A DNA stretch of 64,000 bases. Source: Hamadaea flava (GTDB taxonomy: Bacteria; Actinomycetota; Actinomycetes; Mycobacteriales; Micromonosporaceae). The position numbers were made by a program, and so were the translations under genes. The notes below the pieces were generated by a model. The model was not told the DNA's origin. It searched no databases and saw nothing but the letters and a program-made list of their open reading frames with translations. The DNA lies in contig NZ_JAMZDZ010000001.1 in assembly GCF_024172085.1 (NCBI RefSeq), positions 4,340,001 to 4,404,000 of the forward strand, written 5' to 3'. This document shows positions 43,019-50,883 of the stretch, piece after piece (the stretch's first letter is position 1; the number at the start of each line of letters is the position of its first letter).

Positions 43019-43237
43019 GTCCCTCCTCTCTCCTGCTTCGAGCTGGTCAGGTCGCGCCCGGTGGAACCCGGGCGGGGAGGAACCGAGAAAAGCAAAACGC
43101 CCCGGCGCAGGCGCACGGGGCTTCTTCGGCGCTGAGCGCCGGGAGCAAATCCGTCATCCTGCGCGGGTCGCCCGCTGTCGCGGGACCTTCGACCACGCCC
43201 TTGCGGGCGCGATGACCAGCGGTCTTTGGGTGAAACT
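43019..43237 (-). ncRNA. L10 leader (rplJL 5' regulatory RNA)
   Basis: About 219 nt between the rplJ promoter and the ATG, with multiple GC-rich helices (for example CGCCCCGGCG and GGGCGACCCGCGC segments). Position, length and gene context match the widespread L10 leader. The kink-turn binding site was not resolved by eye. Confidence 0.6.
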
Positions 43238-43243
43238 CCAGTA

Positions 43244-43273
43244 ACGATAGCGGACATCCGGTGACACGTCCAA
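43244..43273 (-). promoter_or_regulatory. Predicted rplJL promoter
   Basis: On the minus strand TTGGAC, 18 bases, TATCGT, just downstream of the rplA terminator. Confidence 0.65.
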
Positions 43274-43326
43274 ATCCGTGCCGCACGTCACCCATGGAAC
43301 TGTCAGACGTCTGCGGTAGAAAAAGC

Positions 43327-43367
43327 GACAGAGGCTTGAGCGCCACGGGGGAGCTCAAGCCTCTGTC
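43327..43367 (-). terminator. rplKA terminator
   Basis: A perfect 15-bp stem (GACAGAGGCTTGAGC) with an 11-base loop followed on the minus strand by GCTTTTTC. It is the most classical intrinsic terminator in the window. Confidence 0.92.
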
Positions 43368-43390
43368 TACGTCCGACGGACGGGTGGGGG

Positions 43391-44104
43391 TCAGCCCTCC
43401 GCGCCCTCGTGGAAGTTCCGCGTCACGTTCGGGTCGACCGGGACGCCGGGGCCCATGGTCGTGGTGACGGTGATCTTCTTGACGTACTTGCCCTTGGCCG
43501 CGGACGGCTTGGCCCGCTGCACCTCGTCGACGACGGCGGCGTAGTTGTCGATCAGCTGCTCGGCCGAGAACGACGCCTTGCCGATGATCAGGTGGAGGTT
43601 GGAGTGCTTGTCCACCCGGAAGGTGATCTTGCCACCCTTGATCTCGTTGACGGCCTTGGTGACGTCCATGGTGACCGTGCCGGTCTTCGGGTTCGGCATG
43701 AGGCCGCGCGGGCCCAGGATCCGCGCGATCCGGCCGATCTTGGCCATCTGGTCCGGCGTGGCGATCGCCGCGTCGAACTCCAGCCAGCCCTCCTGAATCC
43801 GGGCGACCAGCTCGTCGGTGCCGACGACGTCGGCGCCGGCGGCTTCCGCCTCGGCCGCCTTCTCACCGGCAGCGAACACGATCACTCGCGCGGTCTTACC
43901 GGTGCCGTGCGGCAGGTTGACGGTGCCCCGGACCATCTGGTCCGCCTTACGCGGGTCGACACCGAGGCGCATCGCGACCTCGACCGTGGCGTCGAACTTG
44001 GTGGGGCTCGTCTCCTTCGCCAGCTTGATGGCGTCGGCGGGGGCGTAGAGCTTGGCGCGGTCGATCTTCTCGGCCGCCTGCTTGTAAGCCTTGCTGTGCT
44101 GCAT
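43391..44104 (-). CDS. rplA: 50S ribosomal protein L1
   Basis: 237 residues: [40 protein letters not shown] and [15 protein letters not shown]. It forms the mobile stalk that handles E-site tRNA and, in E. coli, represses the L11 operon. Confidence 0.97.
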   Translation of the reverse strand: MQHSKAYKQAAEKIDRAKLYAPADAIKLAKETSPTKFDATVEVAMRLGVDPRKADQMVRGTVNLPHGTGKTARVIVFAAGEKAAEAEAAGADVVGTDELVARIQEGWLEFDAAIATPDQMAKIGRIARILGPRGLMPNPKTGTVTMDVTKAVNEIKGGKITFRVDKHSNLHLIIGKASFSAEQLIDNYAAVVDEVQRAKPSAAKGKYVKKITVTTTMGPGVPVDPNVTRNFHEGAEG

Positions 44105-44184
44105 CTCTGCTTAATCTCCTGTGGTCTGCAACGAGCCGCGTGGGGCGGCTCTCCCACGGCACCCGGCGAGCGGGCGCCTCAAGG

Positions 44185-44619
44185 TCACTCGTTGACGGTG
44201 ATGCCCATCGACCGGGCGGTGCCGGCGATGATCTTCATGGCCTGCTCGACGTCGTTGGCGTTGAGGTCGGCCATCTTCTTCTCGGCGATCTCCCGCACCT
44301 GGGCGCTGGTGACCTTGCCGACCTTCTCCTTGTGCGGGACACCCGAGCCCTTGGGCACGCCGGCCGCCTTGATCAGCAGCTGGGCGGCGGGCGGGGTCTT
44401 CAGCACGAAGGTGAAGGACCGGTCCTCGTAAACGGTGATCTGCGCCGGAACGACGTCACCGCGCATCGAGTCGGTCGCGGCGTTGTACGCCTTGACGAAC
44501 TCCATGATGTTCACACCGTGCTGACCGAGCGCGGGACCAACCGGCGGAGCCGGAGTCGCCGACGCAGCCTTCAGCTGAAGCGTGAACGTCTTGACGATCT
44601 TCTTCTTCTTCGGAGGCAT
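44185..44619 (-). CDS. rplK: 50S ribosomal protein L11
   Basis: 144 residues: [20 protein letters not shown] (the thiostrepton-contacting Pro helix), [16 protein letters not shown] and the C-terminal [10 protein letters not shown]. It binds the GTPase-associated 23S region with L10. Confidence 0.97.
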   Translation of the reverse strand: MPPKKKKIVKTFTLQLKAASATPAPPVGPALGQHGVNIMEFVKAYNAATDSMRGDVVPAQITVYEDRSFTFVLKTPPAAQLLIKAAGVPKGSGVPHKEKVGKVTSAQVREIAEKKMADLNANDVEQAMKIIAGTARSMGITVNE

Positions 44620-44735
44620 GTCTCTTCCTGGGCTGTATGGGCAGGGTGCGGCCGCATCCCGCCCGGGGTGGTTTTCACCGGACCGGCCTGCTCAGCGCGC
44701 ACGGTCAGCGCACCTGTTCACAGGCCAGACGTTCC

Positions 44736-44765
44736 ATGATAACGCCGGTAAATTCGATCTTCGAA
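44736..44765 (-). promoter_or_regulatory. Possible rplKA promoter
   Basis: On the minus strand a good -10 TATCAT with a weak -35 TTCGAA 18 bases upstream, between the nusG terminator and rplK. It gives a leader of about 110 nt. Confidence 0.45.
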
Positions 44766-44832
44766 CCTGGCCCTGAGACTGAGATGCGGATCCATATTCT
44801 TCCCGTCGAGGTCTTCTCGCGAGGCGCATGAC

Positions 44833-44861
44833 CCCGTCGTGTGCTCGCGGCACACGACGGG
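44833..44861 (-). terminator. secE-nusG terminator
   Basis: A 12-bp stem (CCCGTCGTGTGC) with a five-base loop, 31 bases beyond the nusG stop. Confidence 0.75.
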
Positions 44862-44892
44862 CAGCGCCGTCAGGAAAGCAACGGGCCGTATC

Positions 44893-45579
44893 TCAGATCT
44901 TCGAGACCTGGTTGAAGTTGAGCTCCACCGGGGTCTCGCGGCCGAAGATCGAGACCAGAACCTTCAGCTTCTGCTGGTCCGCGTTGATCTCGTTGATGGT
45001 GGCCTGCAGCGAGGCGAAGGCGCCGTCGGTCACCGTGACCGAGTCGCCGACCTCGAAGTCCAGCACCTTGACCTCGACCTTGGCCTTCTTGCCCGGCTCA
45101 GCCACAGCTGCCGGGGCGAGCCACTTGAGGACCTCGTCGAGGCTCAACGGCGCGGGACGGTCAGCCCGGTCGGTCGCACCGACGAAGCCCGTCACCCCGG
45201 GGGTGTTGCGGACGCAGGAGTAGGACTCCGGCGTCAGGTCCATCCGGACGAGGATGTAACCCGGGAACACCTTGTTCGTGACGACCTGCCGCTTGCCGTT
45301 CTTGATCTCGGCCTCTTCGCGGGTCGGGACCTCCACCTGGAAGATGAAGTCCTCCATGTCGAGGCTGGTGATCCGGGTCTCGAGGTTCGTCTTGACCTTG
45401 TTCTCGTAACCGGCGTACGAGTGCACCACGTACCAGTCGCCGGGGGCGAAGCGAAGCTTCTGCCGCAGCTCGGCGACCGGGTCGAAGGGAGCGTCGTCGT
45501 CCGCCGGCTCGACCACTGCCGTCTCTTCGGCCTGGTCGGTGACCTCGTCGGTCACGGCGGTCTCGTCGTACTCAGCCAC
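44893..45579 (-). CDS. nusG: Transcription termination/antitermination factor NusG
   Basis: 228 residues. An acidic 45-residue N-terminal extension (common in actinobacteria) precedes the NGN domain ([35 protein letters not shown]) and a KOW domain ([17 protein letters not shown]). It couples RNA polymerase to Rho or to ribosomal S10. Confidence 0.97.
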   Translation of the reverse strand: MAEYDETAVTDEVTDQAEETAVVEPADDDAPFDPVAELRQKLRFAPGDWYVVHSYAGYENKVKTNLETRITSLDMEDFIFQVEVPTREEAEIKNGKRQVVTNKVFPGYILVRMDLTPESYSCVRNTPGVTGFVGATDRADRPAPLSLDEVLKWLAPAAVAEPGKKAKVEVKVLDFEVGDSVTVTDGAFASLQATINEINADQQKLKVLVSIFGRETPVELNFNQVSKI

Positions 45580-45603
45580 GCTCGCTCACTTCCGTCACAT
45601 CTG

Positions 45604-45990
45604 TCACTTAGGGTTGCCGAAGATGTACAGCACACCCTTGGCATAACCGAGATCGAGGAGGCCGACGAGCGTCATCATGATCGCAACGAATACCACCACG
45701 ACAGCGGTGTAGGTCAACAGATCATTGCGCGTCGGCCAGATGACCTTGCGCAGCTCGCCGATGACCTCACGGAAGAACAGCCAGATCCGGCGCAGGCCGA
45801 ACAGGCCCCGGCCCTCCGAACGCTTCGCCGCCTTGGCATCCTTCGCGTCCTTGTTCGACGCCGCCTTGGTCGACTTCTTGTCGGTCGGGCTTTCCTCGGT
45901 CAGCTCGGCGTCGTCGTCGACAGCGTCGTCGAACACGTCTTCGACGTGCTCGGCCGCGGCGCCCTCGCCACGTCGATTGCTCTCGGCCAC
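45604..45990 (-). CDS. secE: Preprotein translocase subunit SecE
   Basis: 128 residues. The conserved amphipathic segment is FFREVIGELRKVIWPTRNDL, with a single membrane helix following. About 60 N-terminal residues are acidic then Lys/Ala-rich, a low-complexity extension not needed for the core fold. It clamps SecY. It lies 24 bases from nusG. Confidence 0.95.
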   Translation of the reverse strand: MAESNRRGEGAAAEHVEDVFDDAVDDDAELTEESPTDKKSTKAASNKDAKDAKAAKRSEGRGLFGLRRIWLFFREVIGELRKVIWPTRNDLLTYTAVVVVFVAIMMTLVGLLDLGYAKGVLYIFGNPK

Positions 45991-46120
45991 TTCGCCCTAC
46001 TTCCGTGTCGCGGGGGTGGGAGTGCTTGTTTCCGCACTCAGTCACACGCTAGCCCAACGCCCGCCGAAACGCGCCTGCGTTGACTGGAGGCCAGGCCCCG
46101 CTCCGGAAGGCATCAAGCCG

Positions 46121-46193
46121 CAGGGGCGACAGGACTCGAACCTGCAACCTGCGGTTTTGGAGACCGCTGCGCTACCAATTGCGCCACACCCCT
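46121..46193 (-). tRNA. tRNA-Trp (CCA)
   Basis: A cloverleaf with acceptor AGGGGTG/CGCCCCT, anticodon loop CTCCAAA (CCA) and T loop TTCGAGT. It sits upstream of secE, the conserved actinobacterial position. Confidence 0.96.
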
Positions 46194-46329
46194 GTGCGGT
46201 CAGCACACCTCAGCCGGCGGCGTGCACCACTGGCTGGGGTCACTCACCCCACGGCGGACCAGTGTACGGGTAGGCGTCCCCGTTGCCAACTCAGGTAGGC
46301 CACTCGACGTGATTTCGCGTTCACACAGC

Positions 46330-46366
46330 AGAAAGACCGGCAGCCCAATCGGGCGCCGGTCTTTCT
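46330..46366 (-). terminator. rpmG terminator
   Basis: A 12-bp stem (AGAAAGACCGGC) with an additional GCCC/GGGC inner helix, 27 bases past the rpmG stop. The outer AGAAAG/CTTTCT gives U-rich ends. Confidence 0.82.
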
Positions 46367-46392
46367 GGAAAGCTGCTGGCGGAGCCGCCGGA

Positions 46393-46560
46393 TCAGCGGG
46401 TCTCGCGGTGCGCGGTGTGCTTGCCGCAACGCGGGCAGAACTTCTTCAGCTCGATCCGGTCCGGGTCGTTACGCCGGTTCTTCTTGGTGATGTAGTTACG
46501 CTCTTTACAGTCCACGCACGCCATGGTGATCTTTGGACGTACGTCAGTCGCCTTAGCCAC
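46393..46560 (-). CDS. rpmG: 50S ribosomal protein L33 (zinc type)
   Basis: 55 residues from a GTG at 46560 ([20 protein letters not shown]). CVDC and CPRC form the zinc ribbon of C+ L33. Linked to tRNA-Thr and tRNA-Met upstream, as elsewhere in actinobacteria. The MaoC-type dehydratase and murB genes often found between rpmG and tRNA-Trp in relatives are absent here. Confidence 0.95.
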   Translation of the reverse strand: MAKATDVRPKITMACVDCKERNYITKKNRRNDPDRIELKKFCPRCGKHTAHRETR

Positions 46561-46662
46561 AGCAGTGCCTTCCTGAATGAGCTGTGCATATCGAGGTCCC
46601 AGCGTAGGAGAACACTGCGCTGAAACGCAAAAGAGCGAGCCACAAATGTGACGACGCTCAAG

Positions 46663-46735
46663 TAGCGGTGGCCGGACTTGAACCGGCGACACAGCGATTA
46701 TGAGCCGCTTGCTCTACCAACTGAGCTACACCGCT
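46663..46735 (-). tRNA. tRNA-Met (CAT), elongator type
   Basis: Acceptor AGCGGTG/CACCGCT, anticodon loop CTCATAA, D loop AGTTGGTA. The paired first acceptor position and single G-C runs in the anticodon stem mark it as elongator, not initiator. Confidence 0.94.
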
Positions 46736-46766
46736 GGGCGCGGGTTGTCCTGAGACACCCGGGTCG

Positions 46767-46839
46767 AGCCCCCTTACGGAATCGAACCGTAGACCTTCTC
46801 CTTACCATGGAGACGCTCTGCCGACTGAGCTAAGGGGGC
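46767..46839 (-). tRNA. tRNA-Thr (GGT)
   Basis: Acceptor GCCCCCT/AGGGGGC, anticodon loop ATGGTAA (GGT), T loop TTCGATT. It is followed by tRNA-Met and rpmG, so the three probably share a transcript. Confidence 0.94.
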
Positions 46840-46873
46840 GTGCGCCACGCTTACCGCGTCGCGCGCCTTGGTA

Positions 46874-46879
46874 AGAGTA
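46874..46879 (-). promoter_or_regulatory. -10 box for the tRNA-Thr/tRNA-Met/rpmG unit
   Basis: TACTCT on the minus strand, 35 bases before the tRNA-Thr 5' end. The -35 (TTCGTG, 18 bases upstream) is weak. Confidence 0.4.
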
Positions 46880-46943
46880 CACGGCGGCCCCCATTCCACG
46901 AAATCGGGTTACCCCTTCGACTCGCGCCGTGTTTCGCGGCCGG

Positions 46944-49490
46944 TCAGCCGACCGCGCGCAGCCGCCTGACTTCGCCGCCAGGCGTCGGTTCGCCGTCCGT
47001 CCGGGCCCCCAGCCAAGCCTCCAGCCGCTCGTACGGCAGCGGCCGGCTGAAGAGGAAGCCCTGCCCGATGTCGCAGCCGATCTCGGCCAGCAGATCGAGC
47101 GTGAGTTCACTCTCGACTCCCTCGGCCACCACCGCCAGACCGAAGTGCCGCGAGATGTCGACCACCGCCCGCACGATCGCCAGATCGCCGGCGTCGGTCG
47201 CCATGCCCTGCACGAACGACCGGTCGATCTTCACCTCGTGCACCGGCAGCCGGCGCAGATACGACAGCGACGAATAGCCCGTCCCGAAGTCGTCCACCGA
47301 GAGGCGTACGCCCAGCTCGTAAAGCCGGCGCAGAGTCGGCAACGGCCGATCCTCCTCACCGACGAAACCGTCCTCGGTGATCTCCAGGGTGAGCCGGTCC
47401 GGCGAGACCGCGTACTCCCGGAGGATCTCGTCGACCCGGTTCGGGAACTCGGTGTCGAGCAGGGTACGCGCGGAGAGGTTGACCGCCACGCCGAGCGGCC
47501 GCCCAGCGTCGATCCATTCCCGCGCCCGCCGCAGTCCCTCGCGCAGCACGGCCTCGGTAAGCCGGCTGAGTTGCCCCGTGTGCTCGGCGACCGCCACGAA
47601 GTCCTCCGGCGCCACCGAACCGTGCGTCGGATGCTCCCAGCGGGCCAGACACTCCACACCGACCAGATGCCGGTCCCGCAGGTCCACCTTGGGCTGGAAG
47701 TAGACCTCCAGCTCGTTGTTGTCCAGCGCCCGGCGCAGATCCCCCGCCAGCCCCAGCCGCCGCACCGACCGCGACTCCATGCCCAGACTGAACAGCTGTA
47801 CGCCGTTCGCACTGGACTTCGCGGCATGCGTGGCCAACTCGGCTCGCTGCAACAAGGTGGCGGGATCGGTCCCGTGATCGGGATGCACCACGATGCCGAC
47901 CGCCGTGTCCACGTCCAGCGTCAGCGTCCCGAAGCTCAACGGCTGCTGCAACTGCTTACGCAGACTCGTCGCCAAACTGGTCGCCGCCTCGGCGCTCGGA
48001 ATCCGCAACGTCACGACGAACTCGTCACCGCCCACCCGGCCGACCAACGCCCCCGCCGCGGCCGCGCTACGCAATCGCGTCGCCACCTCGCCGATCAGCC
48101 GGTCGCCGGCCGCGTACCCGAGCGAGTCGTTCACGTCCCGCAACGAGTCCACATCGAAGAACAGGACCGCGACCACCTCACCCGGCGCGCGAACCTTCAC
48201 CGACTCCTCCAGCGCCGTGGTCACACGGCGGCGGTTCGGCAGCCCGGTCAACGCATCGTGGTACGCGTCGTAGCGCAACCGGTCGACGAGACGTGAGTTC
48301 TCCACAGCGACCGCGGCATGCGCAGCGATCGCCTCCAGGAGTTTGACCTCAGTCGGACCGAACTTGCCGAGATCGCCGATCCGGCCCGCGACTTCGAGCG
48401 TTCCGATGACCGCGGAGCCCGCCCGTAGCGGCACGACGATGGCGTCCTTGACCCCGGTCGCACGGAGTTCGGCCAAGTGCTCGCTGTCGCCGAAAGCCTC
48501 CCCGACAGCGATCGTCTCGCCCGACTCCATCACCTGCTGACGCAGGATGTCCGGCGTCCCCACGAGATCGATCAGGCCGAGCGCGTCCTCTTTCGCGCTG
48601 AGCAGCAACTCCGGGTATCGCCCCTGAGCCGGCACCCAGAGCGTCGCGTACTCGGCTTTGAGGAGGGCCCGCACTTTGCCGAGCAGAACATCGGTGAGAG
48701 TCCCGTCGTGCGGGGTGTCCGCGACTGCCCGAGTGACGTCGTAGATCTCGGCCAGACTGCTGTGCTGACGCATGAAGTTCGCATAGGACCGGTACGCGAG
48801 GACGAATCCGAAGGCGAGCGCCAGCACCAGCAGAATCGCCCAGGGGTTCTGTTGCATCAGGATCAGCACGACGATGCCGATCACTACGTTGATCGAGGCG
48901 ACGCCGAACCCGGCGATGGCGGTGTTGGCCAGTTGCTTGGTCCAAACCCGTCCCTGCACCAGAGCGATGACTCCGGTGACCGCAGCCAGCGAGACCAGCA
49001 CGCTGAGGAACACGGCACCGGCGAGGAGCAGCCACGTCGTCGGCTGAACGAGCCACACGCTCCGCGCGACCGGATCGTCGGGGATGACCGGTGTGACGAC
49101 GAGTTCGGCCGCCGTGACGTTCGCGGCGACCGATGCGACGTTGAACGCCGCCTTCACTGGCGGCACCCGCCGGTGAGCCTGAATCAGCGCCTTCGCGAGT
49201 ACGCGAACGACGATCAGCGTCACCGGGGGCAGGAACGCCAGCCCGAGCACCAAGGGGATCTCGGAGAGCGAGGCGACTATGGCGTTCCGATGAACCTGGA
49301 AGACGAGCGTGGCCACATCAGCGGCGATGAACAGGGCCAGAAAGACGAGGCCCAGGCCCCAGCTACCGATGGGAGTCTCGACCCTGGCCGCGATGACCGA
49401 GGTCAGTACGATCGAGATGAGCGCTAGGGGGCCGGTGACGAGCCAGCTCAGCTCCGAGCTGCGCCGCGCGACCGCTGCCGAGCGCGCCAA
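46944..49490 (-). CDS. Membrane GGDEF-EAL protein (c-di-GMP turnover)
   Basis: 848 residues from a TTG at 49490 (AGGGGG five bases before). Residues 15-235 hold about seven membrane helices of MASE type, 245-400 a GAF-like sensor, 405-570 a GGDEF domain with intact GGDEF at 487-491 and FFDVDSLRDVND, and 585-830 an EAL domain. The EAL motif itself is ECL (613-615); the metal-binding Glu is kept, and DDFGTGYSS and EGVE are intact, so phosphodiesterase activity remains possible. It probably both makes and degrades c-di-GMP in response to a membrane or cytosolic signal. Confidence 0.92.
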   Translation of the reverse strand: MARSAAVARRSSELSWLVTGPLALISIVLTSVIAARVETPIGSWGLGLVFLALFIAADVATLVFQVHRNAIVASLSEIPLVLGLAFLPPVTLIVVRVLAKALIQAHRRVPPVKAAFNVASVAANVTAAELVVTPVIPDDPVARSVWLVQPTTWLLLAGAVFLSVLVSLAAVTGVIALVQGRVWTKQLANTAIAGFGVASINVVIGIVVLILMQQNPWAILLVLALAFGFVLAYRSYANFMRQHSSLAEIYDVTRAVADTPHDGTLTDVLLGKVRALLKAEYATLWVPAQGRYPELLLSAKEDALGLIDLVGTPDILRQQVMESGETIAVGEAFGDSEHLAELRATGVKDAIVVPLRAGSAVIGTLEVAGRIGDLGKFGPTEVKLLEAIAAHAAVAVENSRLVDRLRYDAYHDALTGLPNRRRVTTALEESVKVRAPGEVVAVLFFDVDSLRDVNDSLGYAAGDRLIGEVATRLRSAAAAGALVGRVGGDEFVVTLRIPSAEAATSLATSLRKQLQQPLSFGTLTLDVDTAVGIVVHPDHGTDPATLLQRAELATHAAKSSANGVQLFSLGMESRSVRRLGLAGDLRRALDNNELEVYFQPKVDLRDRHLVGVECLARWEHPTHGSVAPEDFVAVAEHTGQLSRLTEAVLREGLRRAREWIDAGRPLGVAVNLSARTLLDTEFPNRVDEILREYAVSPDRLTLEITEDGFVGEEDRPLPTLRRLYELGVRLSVDDFGTGYSSLSYLRRLPVHEVKIDRSFVQGMATDAGDLAIVRAVVDISRHFGLAVVAEGVESELTLDLLAEIGCDIGQGFLFSRPLPYERLEAWLGARTDGEPTPGGEVRRLRAVG

Positions 49491-49530
49491 TTGGGCCCCC
49501 TATGGTTTAGCCCTCAGATCACTCCGACAG

Positions 49531-49734
49531 TCAGTTCCAGTCGAAGTCGGTCGCGGTGAGGATGACGTCCTGTTGCGGCACGCTGTGCGTCTCGGTGTCG
49601 ACAGCAGCGGCGGGCGAGTTCCAGTCGAAATCCGCGAGAACCGAGGGAGCCGCGCTCAGGCCTGCTGCACCGCCACCGATTACGGCGGCCAGCATGCCGA
49701 GCACCAGCCCTCGACGAAGCTTGCTAGCGCTCAT
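49531..49734 (-). CDS. Small secreted peptide with terminal DFDWN repeats
   Basis: 67 residues from the ATG at 49734 (AGGAG six bases before). A clear Sec signal peptide: basic start (SKLRRG), hydrophobic core VLGMLAAVIGGGAAG, and a plausible cleavage after VLA34. The predicted mature peptide is 33 residues, begins DFDWN (35-39) and ends DFDWN (63-67), with no Cys. The two copies are also similar in DNA. I recognise no family. It lies just upstream of the c-di-GMP gene, same strand, 40 bases apart, so co-expression is possible. Confidence 0.8.
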   Translation of the reverse strand: MSASKLRRGLVLGMLAAVIGGGAAGLSAAPSVLADFDWNSPAAAVDTETHSVPQQDVILTATDFDWN

Positions 49735-49970
49735 CGGCGACTCCTGACAATCTCAATGCGGCATAGGCATGGGGGTTCAACGGATAGTGTCACATTAGCG
49801 CGTGGCAGGGAAAGCCCCAACGCGGAGCCAGCGCTAGGACTTGCGCGGTTTCGTCCCATAGCGCTGAGAATGTCGACACTCGGCGGACCCCGGCCGGGTC
49901 CGACTGTTCCGTTGAGTCCGACCTGTCCGACTCTGAGTATTGCTCACAGTAAGGAACCGATTCCGAGAAG

Positions 49971-50465
49971 TCAACGATAGTTCGTGAACTGAAGCGCCAC
50001 TCCGAAGTCCCCGGCTTTCAGCAGAGTGATGACTTCCTGCAGGTCATCCTTCTTCTTGCCGGTCACTCGAAGTTGATCGCCCTGGATCTGCGCCTGAACG
50101 CCCTTGGGACCTTCGTCACGAATCTTCTTGCTGATCGCCTTGGCCTTCTCCTGATCGATGCCCTGAATGATCTTGCAATCGATCTTGTAACCCTTGCCCG
50201 ATGTCTTCGGCTCACCGGCGTCGAGCGACTTCAAGGAGATGTTCCGCTTGATCAGCTTCTCCTTGAAGACCTCCAGCGCCGCCTTGACCCGATCCTCGGT
50301 CTCCGCCGACAGCGCCACGGCTTCCTCGCCGGCCCAGGAGATCGAGGCGCCGGTGCCGCGGAAGTCGAACCGCGTACCCAGCTCCTTCTCCGTCTGGTGC
50401 AGCGCGTTGTCGACCTCCTGGCGGTCGACCTTGCTGACGATGTCGAACGACGGGTTGGCAGCCAT
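49971..50465 (-). CDS. YajQ-family (DUF520) nucleotide-binding protein
   Basis: 164 residues from [20 protein letters not shown] at 50465, AGGAG upstream. Two ferredoxin-like halves: [20 protein letters not shown] and [20 protein letters not shown]-like regions, ending [16 protein letters not shown]. Some relatives bind c-di-GMP or GTP; that role here is suggested only by the nearby GGDEF-EAL gene. The frame is open to 50582, but without a ribosome-binding site. Confidence 0.93.
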   Translation of the reverse strand: MAANPSFDIVSKVDRQEVDNALHQTEKELGTRFDFRGTGASISWAGEEAVALSAETEDRVKAALEVFKEKLIKRNISLKSLDAGEPKTSGKGYKIDCKIIQGIDQEKAKAISKKIRDEGPKGVQAQIQGDQLRVTGKKKDDLQEVITLLKAGDFGVALQFTNYR

Positions 50466-50587
50466 CTTCCCTGCTCCTCGTGGACTGGCCGCCGCATGAC
50501 GGCCGATCTTCATGGACTGGAGATATGTACGGTTCATCAGCCTATCGGGCCGCGACACCGGGTTGCGAAGTGAGCCAGGCAACCCGG

Positions 50588-50618
50588 TTGCACGAACGCC
50601 CTCCGGTACCGCTATCCT
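50588..50618 (+). promoter_or_regulatory. Predicted tRNA-Tyr promoter
   Basis: TTGCAC, 19 bases, TATCCT, placing the start about 45 bases before the tRNA. Confidence 0.5.
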
Positions 50619-50669
50619 TTCTCAAGTCAACGCGCCCGACGCTCCGGCCGAAGGCGTGGCGACGGCTTT

Positions 50670-50750
50670 GGCGGGTTGCCCGAGTGGTCAATGGGAGCGG
50701 ACTGTAAATCCGTCGCGAAAGCTACGAAGGTTCGAACCCTTCACCCGCCA
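50670..50750 (+). tRNA. tRNA-Tyr (GTA), integration target
   Basis: An 81-nt class II tRNA with acceptor GGCGGGT/ACCCGCC, anticodon loop CTGTAAA and a long variable arm. Its 3' half faces the integrase gene 134 bases downstream. The AICE SLP1 also integrates in a tRNA-Tyr gene. The tRNA is intact, so the element restored its 3' end. Confidence 0.96.
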
Positions 50751-50760
50751 CAAGCAGCAA

Positions 50761-50801
50761 AAAGAGCCCCTGACCTGCGGAAACGTGGTCAGGGGCTCTT
50801 T
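50761..50801. terminator. Terminator after tRNA-Tyr
   Basis: A perfect 15-bp stem (AAAGAGCCCCTGACC) with an 11-base loop and AAA/TTT ends. It lies inside the element boundary and can stop both the tRNA and the converging integrase transcript. Confidence 0.88.
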
Positions 50802-50805
50802 CGTG

Positions 50806-50825
50806 TCGGTCCCACTCGGTCCCAC
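50806..50825. repeat. Two tandem 10-bp repeats near attL
   Basis: TCGGTCCCAC occurs twice in direct tandem between the tRNA terminator and the integrase stop. The position suits integrase arm-type or excisionase sites; that role is inference. Confidence 0.4.
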
Positions 50826-50883
50826 GGAGTCCGGCCGTGGCTCACTCGTCCCGGCAAATACGCGGCAAAGTTCTAGCGCAAGA

